Shown here: one piece after another, positions 34,929-39,581 of the stretch
Numbering within the stretch: the stretch's first letter is position 1
Layout: each line of letters begins with the position of its first letter
Source of the DNA: Desulfotruncus alcoholivorax DSM 16058
Lineage (GTDB): Bacteria; Bacillota; Desulfotomaculia; Desulfotomaculales; Desulfallaceae
Reading direction: 5' to 3'
Length of the DNA: 39,581 nt
Assembly (NCBI RefSeq): GCF_000430885.1
Contig: NZ_AUMW01000031.1
Location: 1 to 39,581 of the forward strand
Program-made: the position numbers and the translations under genes
The notes under the pieces: model-generated
Told to the model about the DNA's origin: nothing
The model's database searches: none
The model's input: only the letters and a program-made list of their open reading frames with translations

Positions 34929-34951
34929 ATTATTACCGCAAGGAGGAACCC

Positions 34952-36628
34952 ATGAAAAACCAAAAGGAAACTATTAGGAAAATGGTGGGTTACTTGAATA
35001 ACCCTGAAAAAGACGGCGGTTTCTGGCTGCCCAACATTCAGCGGCCCTTTGTGTGGAACGAGGGGCAAATAGAACGATTATTTGACTCAATAATGCGGGA
35101 ATACCCCATCAGCACTTTGCTGGTTTGGAAAACCAAAAGCAACATTCGCCGGCGCAAATTTATTGACAATTATAAACACGGGTTAAGGTTGACCGATTTT
35201 TATGTCCCCGCAGACAACAAAACAAAAATGCTCGTACTGGACGGCCAGCAGCGCCTCCAGAGCCTCTTTATCGGTCTGAAAGGCAGTTATGAAAAGAAGG
35301 AATTATATTTCGATATTTTAAGCGGAGAACTGGTTGCCCCGGAGGATATCAGATTCCGGTTCAAATTCATTGAGAGCGAAAAAGCAAAACTGCCCTGGGT
35401 GAAATTTAAGGACCTGGTATTCAGTAGAGATGAGTATGACGAGATAAGTGAAAATGTTATCGCCAGTTTTGACAGGGAATTAACTATTGACGAAAAGAAA
35501 ACCATAAGAAAGAATGTGGCAAGGATTGTCAGGGTTTTTCAGACGGAAGAAAATATTGTCTACCAGGAGCTGGACAGCGTTGATAAACCCAACCTATACA
35601 CTGAGGATGATGTAGTAGAAATCTTTATCCGGGCAAACTCAGGCGGCACCGTGCTGGGCAAGTCGGACCTGCTATTTTCCCTTTTAACGGTTAGCTGGGA
35701 AGACGCCGACGAAAAGATGCAGGAACTTTTAGATGAGTTAAACAGAACCGGTTATGGGTTCAACCGTGATTTTATCCTTAAAACCTGTTTAACACTGCTG
35801 GGCAAGGGAGCCGCCTATAATGTAACCAAATTCAGAGATGAAGCAACCAGAGAGAGCATTGTCGCCAATTGGGATCGTATAGCCAGCGCCATAAAGGATA
35901 TAAAGGATTATTTGTATGGAAAAACATATATAAGGTCGGACAAGGCATTACCATCTTACCTGGTGCTAATACCTGTAATTTATTTCCGGTACCATTATGA
36001 AGATAAGTGGCGTCATGCAAAAGGTATAGATGATTATATTTTAAGGACTTTGGTTTCCGGTGCCTTTAGCGGCAACCCCGACAACCTGATCGATAAGTGC
36101 ACCAGGGAAATTGACTCCAAGCAAGATTTTATGGTCAATGATATCTTTGGAGCTATCAGGGCTGACGGCCGCAGCCTGGAAATTGCCAGGGAGACAATTT
36201 TTGATCAATATTACGGGTCCAAGAATATTCACTTGATTTTCAATATCTGGTACAAGGACTTTAATTATCACCCATCATTTCAAAACAACAGCCCGCAGGT
36301 TGACCATATTTTCCCGCAAAGCCTGCTGAAATCTGTAAAAATCAAGAACCCCAACACCGGAAGAAGAGATGTTCTTAAGTACAAATGGTGGGATAGGGAT
36401 CAAATTGCCAATCTTATGTTGCTAACCCAACAAGAAAACGGGGCAGGCGGTAAGAGCGACACTTCTCCGGAGGAATGGTTCAAAGATAAACCTGAGGACT
36501 ATCTGGACTTGCATCTAATTCCAAAAGATAAGGATTTGTGGAGATTGGAGAATTACGAAAGTTTTATTGAAGAAAGAAAGAAATTAATTGAAAAGAAGTT
36601 TAGTTATTTAATAATAAGGGAAAATTAA
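34952..36628 (+). CDS. DUF262/HNH (DUF1524-like) GmrSD-type nuclease
   Basis: A 558-residue protein behind AAGGAGGAACCC. The N-terminal DUF262 domain (ParB/Srx-like fold) shows FWLPNIQRPFVWNEGQIERL, ISTLLVWK and the signature LDGQQRLQSL with D-G-Q-Q-R at 97-101. It continues with FIRANSGGTVLGKSDL. The C-terminal part has a HNH-type site: VDHIFPQSLL with Asp451-His452, IANLMLL with Asn487, then ENGAGGKSDTSPEEWF. GmrSD and SspE enzymes with this architecture cut DNA according to its modification state, driven by nucleotide binding in DUF262. Last gene of the five-gene operon, it may be the restriction effector of the module (inference). Both domains appear intact. Confidence 0.88.
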   Translation: MKNQKETIRKMVGYLNNPEKDGGFWLPNIQRPFVWNEGQIERLFDSIMREYPISTLLVWKTKSNIRRRKFIDNYKHGLRLTDFYVPADNKTKMLVLDGQQRLQSLFIGLKGSYEKKELYFDILSGELVAPEDIRFRFKFIESEKAKLPWVKFKDLVFSRDEYDEISENVIASFDRELTIDEKKTIRKNVARIVRVFQTEENIVYQELDSVDKPNLYTEDDVVEIFIRANSGGTVLGKSDLLFSLLTVSWEDADEKMQELLDELNRTGYGFNRDFILKTCLTLLGKGAAYNVTKFRDEATRESIVANWDRIASAIKDIKDYLYGKTYIRSDKALPSYLVLIPVIYFRYHYEDKWRHAKGIDDYILRTLVSGAFSGNPDNLIDKCTREIDSKQDFMVNDIFGAIRADGRSLEIARETIFDQYYGSKNIHLIFNIWYKDFNYHPSFQNNSPQVDHIFPQSLLKSVKIKNPNTGRRDVLKYKWWDRDQIANLMLLTQQENGAGGKSDTSPEEWFKDKPEDYLDLHLIPKDKDLWRLENYESFIEERKKLIEKKFSYLIIREN

Positions 36629-36915
36629 TGTTCTTGTACGGGGATAGTGTGGCAACCATGCACCTTAGCGTTAGCGGTCTTGGCCCAGCTAGGCCTGGAA
36701 ATCATTGTTCCAGAGGTCCGGCTCCATGAACTTGCAGACTATCCATTGTTGTTATACTTTTGATAGGATGATTTATCAATATTTATAAAAATGTGATCCT
36801 GTTGTTGGGATGTGTGCCATTTAGATTAATTAGTTATGATGTTTTTAAGGCTGAGGTCGTCTTATAGGTAATTAAAAAATTTACAGATTTAAAAAGTAAT
36901 TGAGGTAAATTGATA
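36629..36915 (+). promoter_or_regulatory. intergenic region with promoter and palindrome before the SEC-C gene
   Basis: Of this gap only the second half is informative. TTGATA (36760-36765), a 17-base spacer and TTATAA (36783-36788) form a good promoter about 130 bases before the ATG at 36916. TGATAGGATGATTTATCA (36761-36778) is a gapped palindrome, TGATA-n8-TATCA, inside that promoter and could be an operator. The first half (36629-36750) is less AT-rich. Its reverse complement gives a broken frame with WIVCKFMEPDLWNNDFQA, perhaps relic coding DNA that I cannot place. Confidence 0.45.
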
Positions 36916-39234
36916 ATGAAATATTTAGGTTTAGGATTTGAGGGTAAATTAAAAGAATTAACTGATAAGCTTCAGCGAATGTTACAAAATGGTGATATAA
37001 CGAAAGAAGAATACGATGAACTACTATGTTTTGATAATTTAGAGGACAAAGAAATGAGTCCCATAGATGCTTTTAAAATGGCATATGAAAAAAGGCGTTC
37101 CATAAAATGCAGCAAGCTACTTCTAGAAATCTTTAACCAGCACCAGGATAATTTTAGAAAAGCAGTTTTGTTTAGTGATTGTATTCCTGATCCACTAAGC
37201 ATGAAATATAATAGGCAAAAACATGAATTTTGTTTGCAGGTATTGAAGCGAACTTTCAAACTTGCAAAACTAAATGGTTACTCAGAAGTTTTATTGGCGG
37301 AGTTGGCGCAAATATATTTTATGTTAGAGATTTTAAACCATAATAGTATAAATAACACTAAAATGCTAGAGAATAATCAGTTCAGTGACTTTAGTTTATC
37401 GGAACAACTCAGAATGATATGTTTATTCATACAAGATCAGCAAAGATTGTTAGGTAAACTTGAGCAACAGAAATTGAAGAAAAAAGATTTTATAACCGGT
37501 ATGGAAGCTGCAGTCGCAGATAGAAAAACCGACAATAATCCAAATGTAAGAATATCTGCTGTAGATAATTTTGAAGGGCTTTTAGAGTATTATGATACAT
37601 TAATACGGTACCTTTATTACAAAAAGAATGAAGAGCTTAATATGGATTCACCAATTGAACATGGAGACATAACACATCTACATATTCCGTCCTTTGAACT
37701 AATTACATACATTGCTGCGCAAAGAGTGATTTATACTGTACTATGGGAAAAATTTAAATATTCCCAGTGGCAGTTAGAAATAGTACATAACGGGGACGAA
37801 AAAATTTATGTACTGAAACCCAAAAACAAAGAAGAATATCGTCAACACCTTATTGCGGGCATGAGAAGAAATTATGTTATAATGTCATGTTTGTATAAGT
37901 ATCGAGATGATTCCATTGTTAAGAAGTCCTATCAGGCTCTTTCCGATCTATCTGGCAGTATTTCTTTGGATAATATAAATAGTTTATATGAATTAAACAG
38001 GGATAAGTTTTTAACTGCCACGAATAATTGCAAAATAATTCTAAAATCCTATATACAATATACTTATGAATTTTATCTCAGAAATTCCGTAAAAAATATT
38101 ACGACAGAAGATATATTAAAATGTTATGAATTTCTTTGTACCTTGGCAGACTGTTATGAAATGGCTTTAAATAAAAATTTTGATCAGGAAAATATGGCTC
38201 ATTATAAATATTTTACTCCCATAGTTTCAATTGTTGAACTGTCAAAAATGTTTTCAGGTCTATATGATATAGAAAAAGATTATGCACAAAAAATAATTAC
38301 ACTTTTTGTATTTGATCAGAAAGTTAAAGGTGAAAGTGACATTTTTTGTAAGCCTCTGATTTATATAGCTAAAGATAGTATCCTGTTTTGCCCTACTCTT
38401 ATTAAACAAATGAATTTAGGTAGAATAATCGAAATGTTATTCTTGGAAAATAAAGTTAACATTGCTCTGATAGGAAAAGAATTTGAAAATAGACTCAAGT
38501 CCCTTCTAACAAAGGTTCCCTCAATAAAAGTAAATACAAATAAAGTTGAATTTCTTGCATATGATGGGCGAAATGTCGAATTTGATTTTATAGGAACATT
38601 TGGTGAATATCTGTTGCTATTTGAGTTTAAGGCTTTGATAACTCCTTATAGTGATAAAAGATTATATATAAATAAAGAGGTTATTTGTGAAGGAGTCGAA
38701 CAGATAATTAGAAGAAGTGCAATTATTCAGCAGAATTTGGATAAGGTTCGATCAATGTGTAATATATCCTTGCCCGAAAAACCGTTTGAAGACAGTAAAG
38801 TGATTAAGCTTGTAGTAACCAACAATTTCGATTTCAATACGCTAATATATAAGGGGGTTAGAATAGTTGACGATTCGACACTTTTGAAATTTTTTACAAA
38901 TCCAATAGTTAAAGTTATAAATGATAGAACGGTTGTATCTATCCATAGATTATGGAAGGAAGAGGAGCCGACTGTTCAAGAGTTTTTGGAGTATTTGGAA
39001 AACCCTGTTACAACTGCTCCTTATACAGACTGTTTTAAATCTCAGCTAAAGCCATTTGATAGATTTGAAAATGATTATCCGGTTGCTATTATTGATGAGG
39101 TTTTAATTAAAGATCCTTATAGAATGGTAATTGAGGAAGTCTTAAGTCAAAATCAAGCTAGCAAAAAAGTTGGACGCAATGATCCCTGTCCGTGCGGAAG
39201 TGGACTGAAATATAAGAAGTGCTGCGGACATTAG
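36916..39234 (+). CDS. AT-rich protein with PD-(D/E)xK-like motif and C-terminal SEC-C tail
   Basis: A 772-residue protein. ATG 36916 is preferred to TTG 36910 because GAGGT lies nine bases ahead. Most of it is helical and unfamiliar to me. At about 530-640 a nuclease-like pattern appears: [33 protein letters not shown] with Asp557, Glu570 and Lys572 in D-x12-E-x-K, then GVEQIIRR. The last residues are [20 protein letters not shown], a SEC-C zinc motif from about residue 753. SEC-C tails occur on SecA and on many accessory and defence proteins. The gene is far more AT-rich than the operon before it, a sign of separate acquisition. Role unknown; a defence nuclease is plausible. Confidence 0.7.
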   Translation: MKYLGLGFEGKLKELTDKLQRMLQNGDITKEEYDELLCFDNLEDKEMSPIDAFKMAYEKRRSIKCSKLLLEIFNQHQDNFRKAVLFSDCIPDPLSMKYNRQKHEFCLQVLKRTFKLAKLNGYSEVLLAELAQIYFMLEILNHNSINNTKMLENNQFSDFSLSEQLRMICLFIQDQQRLLGKLEQQKLKKKDFITGMEAAVADRKTDNNPNVRISAVDNFEGLLEYYDTLIRYLYYKKNEELNMDSPIEHGDITHLHIPSFELITYIAAQRVIYTVLWEKFKYSQWQLEIVHNGDEKIYVLKPKNKEEYRQHLIAGMRRNYVIMSCLYKYRDDSIVKKSYQALSDLSGSISLDNINSLYELNRDKFLTATNNCKIILKSYIQYTYEFYLRNSVKNITTEDILKCYEFLCTLADCYEMALNKNFDQENMAHYKYFTPIVSIVELSKMFSGLYDIEKDYAQKIITLFVFDQKVKGESDIFCKPLIYIAKDSILFCPTLIKQMNLGRIIEMLFLENKVNIALIGKEFENRLKSLLTKVPSIKVNTNKVEFLAYDGRNVEFDFIGTFGEYLLLFEFKALITPYSDKRLYINKEVICEGVEQIIRRSAIIQQNLDKVRSMCNISLPEKPFEDSKVIKLVVTNNFDFNTLIYKGVRIVDDSTLLKFFTNPIVKVINDRTVVSIHRLWKEEEPTVQEFLEYLENPVTTAPYTDCFKSQLKPFDRFENDYPVAIIDEVLIKDPYRMVIEEVLSQNQASKKVGRNDPCPCGSGLKYKKCCGH

Positions 39235-39317
39235 ATTAACAATGTTGCTCTCTTGATTTAAAACGGGGCTGATTATTAATTCTCATTATCCTTAAACAGT
39301 TTATCAGGATGTGATCT

Positions 39318-39346
39318 AATTAGGGTTTGCTGAACCAATCCTAATT
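39318..39346. terminator. hairpin between the SEC-C gene and transposase remnant
   Basis: AATTAGG (39318-39324) pairs with CCTAATT (39340-39346), with inner GGTT/AACC pairing around TGCTG. It lies between the convergent SEC-C gene and transposase. It may end transcripts from either side or be the terminal repeat of the insertion sequence. The T/A tracts are short. Confidence 0.4.
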
Positions 39347-39358
39347 TCAATTAAAACA

Positions 39359-39581
39359 CTATAATGACGGTCGAACTAAAGCTAGATAATACCGAAATAG
39401 GTGCCGCAGAAAATAGAACAAAAGAACACGGAGTCTATGCTCCAAGTTCATCACCAGGAACTGTAGACAAATCACGCTTTCGGCGGTCTCTTTCAGGCGT
39501 GCCATAATACGAGCCAAACTGTAGCGCCGCTTCCCTTCGCCGAATTTACCTTCTACAGCATTACGTTCGCTGGCATCTTGC
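39359..39581 (-). CDS. DDE transposase, C-terminal part (runs off right edge)
   Basis: On the minus strand a frame enters from the right edge and reads QDASERNAVEGKFGEGKRRY, SLARIMARLKETAESVICLQ and FLVMNLEHRLRVLLFYF, ending at TAG 39361-39359. The segment N-A-V-E-G-K-F-G-x-G-K-R-R-Y is the catalytic-glutamate region of IS5/IS1182-type DDE transposases. Seventy-three residues are visible. The rest lies beyond the window, so integrity is unknown. With the IS256-type element at the left edge it shows that the segment is bordered by insertion sequences. Confidence 0.75.
   Translation of the reverse strand, partial: QDASERNAVEGKFGEGKRRYSLARIMARLKETAESVICLQFLVMNLEHRLRVLLFYFLRHLFRYYLALVRPSL

Noticed and set aside
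36916-39234. SecA-like export ATPase because of the SEC-C tail
   Set aside because: No Walker motifs or SecA domains are present; the SEC-C motif occurs on many unrelated proteins.
1-39581. CRISPR array, tRNA or rRNA genes
   Set aside because: No regularly spaced repeats and no cloverleaf or rRNA-like stretches were seen on either strand by reading; a tRNA scan was not possible.

Overview
The window looks like part of a chromosome of a spore-forming, anaerobic Firmicute of the Desulfotomaculum/Pelotomaculum kind. This is inferred from strong AGGAGG-type ribosome binding sites, a clostridial-type ThiC, an SLH-domain surface protein, an RsbU/RsbW/STAS partner-switching set and a rubrerythrin-type diiron protein. 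No rRNA, tRNA or CRISPR array was seen, and both edges cut through insertion-sequence transposases.

Left part, about 1-15.5 kb, mostly housekeeping and regulatory. A partial IS256-type transposase is followed by a decayed stretch and a chimeric gene in which a 7TM sensor-kinase remnant runs in frame into a rubrerythrin-like diiron domain. On the minus strand lies a complete thiamin unit: promoter, TPP riboswitch with an unusual insertion, intrinsic terminator, thiM, thiC. Next come a 1075-residue STAND ATPase/TPR/BTAD transcription regulator, an anti-sigma kinase (RsbW type), a membrane-bound SpoIIE/RsbU-type phosphatase and a STAS anti-anti-sigma protein. A 1610-residue secreted SLH protein on the plus strand carries a metallo-beta-lactamase-fold hydrolase domain and ends at a clear terminator.

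Middle part, about 15.7-22.4 kb, a defence-island graveyard plus recombinases. Fragments of a type I BREX cluster (brxA, pglX, brxL) are joined by deletions and carry in-frame stops. An intact MNT antitoxin with a truncated HEPN toxin sits inside the remnant, and a truncated IS1634-type transposase follows. Then, on the minus strand, four tyrosine recombinase genes stand head to tail in the pattern A-B-A'-B'; A' is a pseudogene.

Right part, about 22.6-39.2 kb, an apparently intact defence operon. Five tightly spaced genes encode (1) a 1731-residue helicase with a DUF1998/MZB zinc region and a C-terminal Vsr/DUF559-like nuclease domain, (2) a DrmD-like SNF2 helicase, (3) an Eco57I/PglX-class adenine methyltransferase whose recognition region has foreign base composition, (4) a 74-residue probable winged-helix protein and (5) a DUF262/HNH GmrSD-like nuclease. 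The set resembles DISARM, but with DrmA- and DrmB-like parts in one chain, no DrmC, and a DUF262 enzyme added. An AT-rich gene follows, with its own promoter, for a protein with a PD-(D/E)xK-like motif and a SEC-C tail. The window ends in the C-terminus of another DDE transposase.

Likely joint working (inference): the methyltransferase marks host DNA, the two helicases survey or translocate on unmarked DNA, and the nuclease domain and the DUF262 enzyme are candidate effectors. The recombinases and insertion sequences probably account for the turnover of this island.
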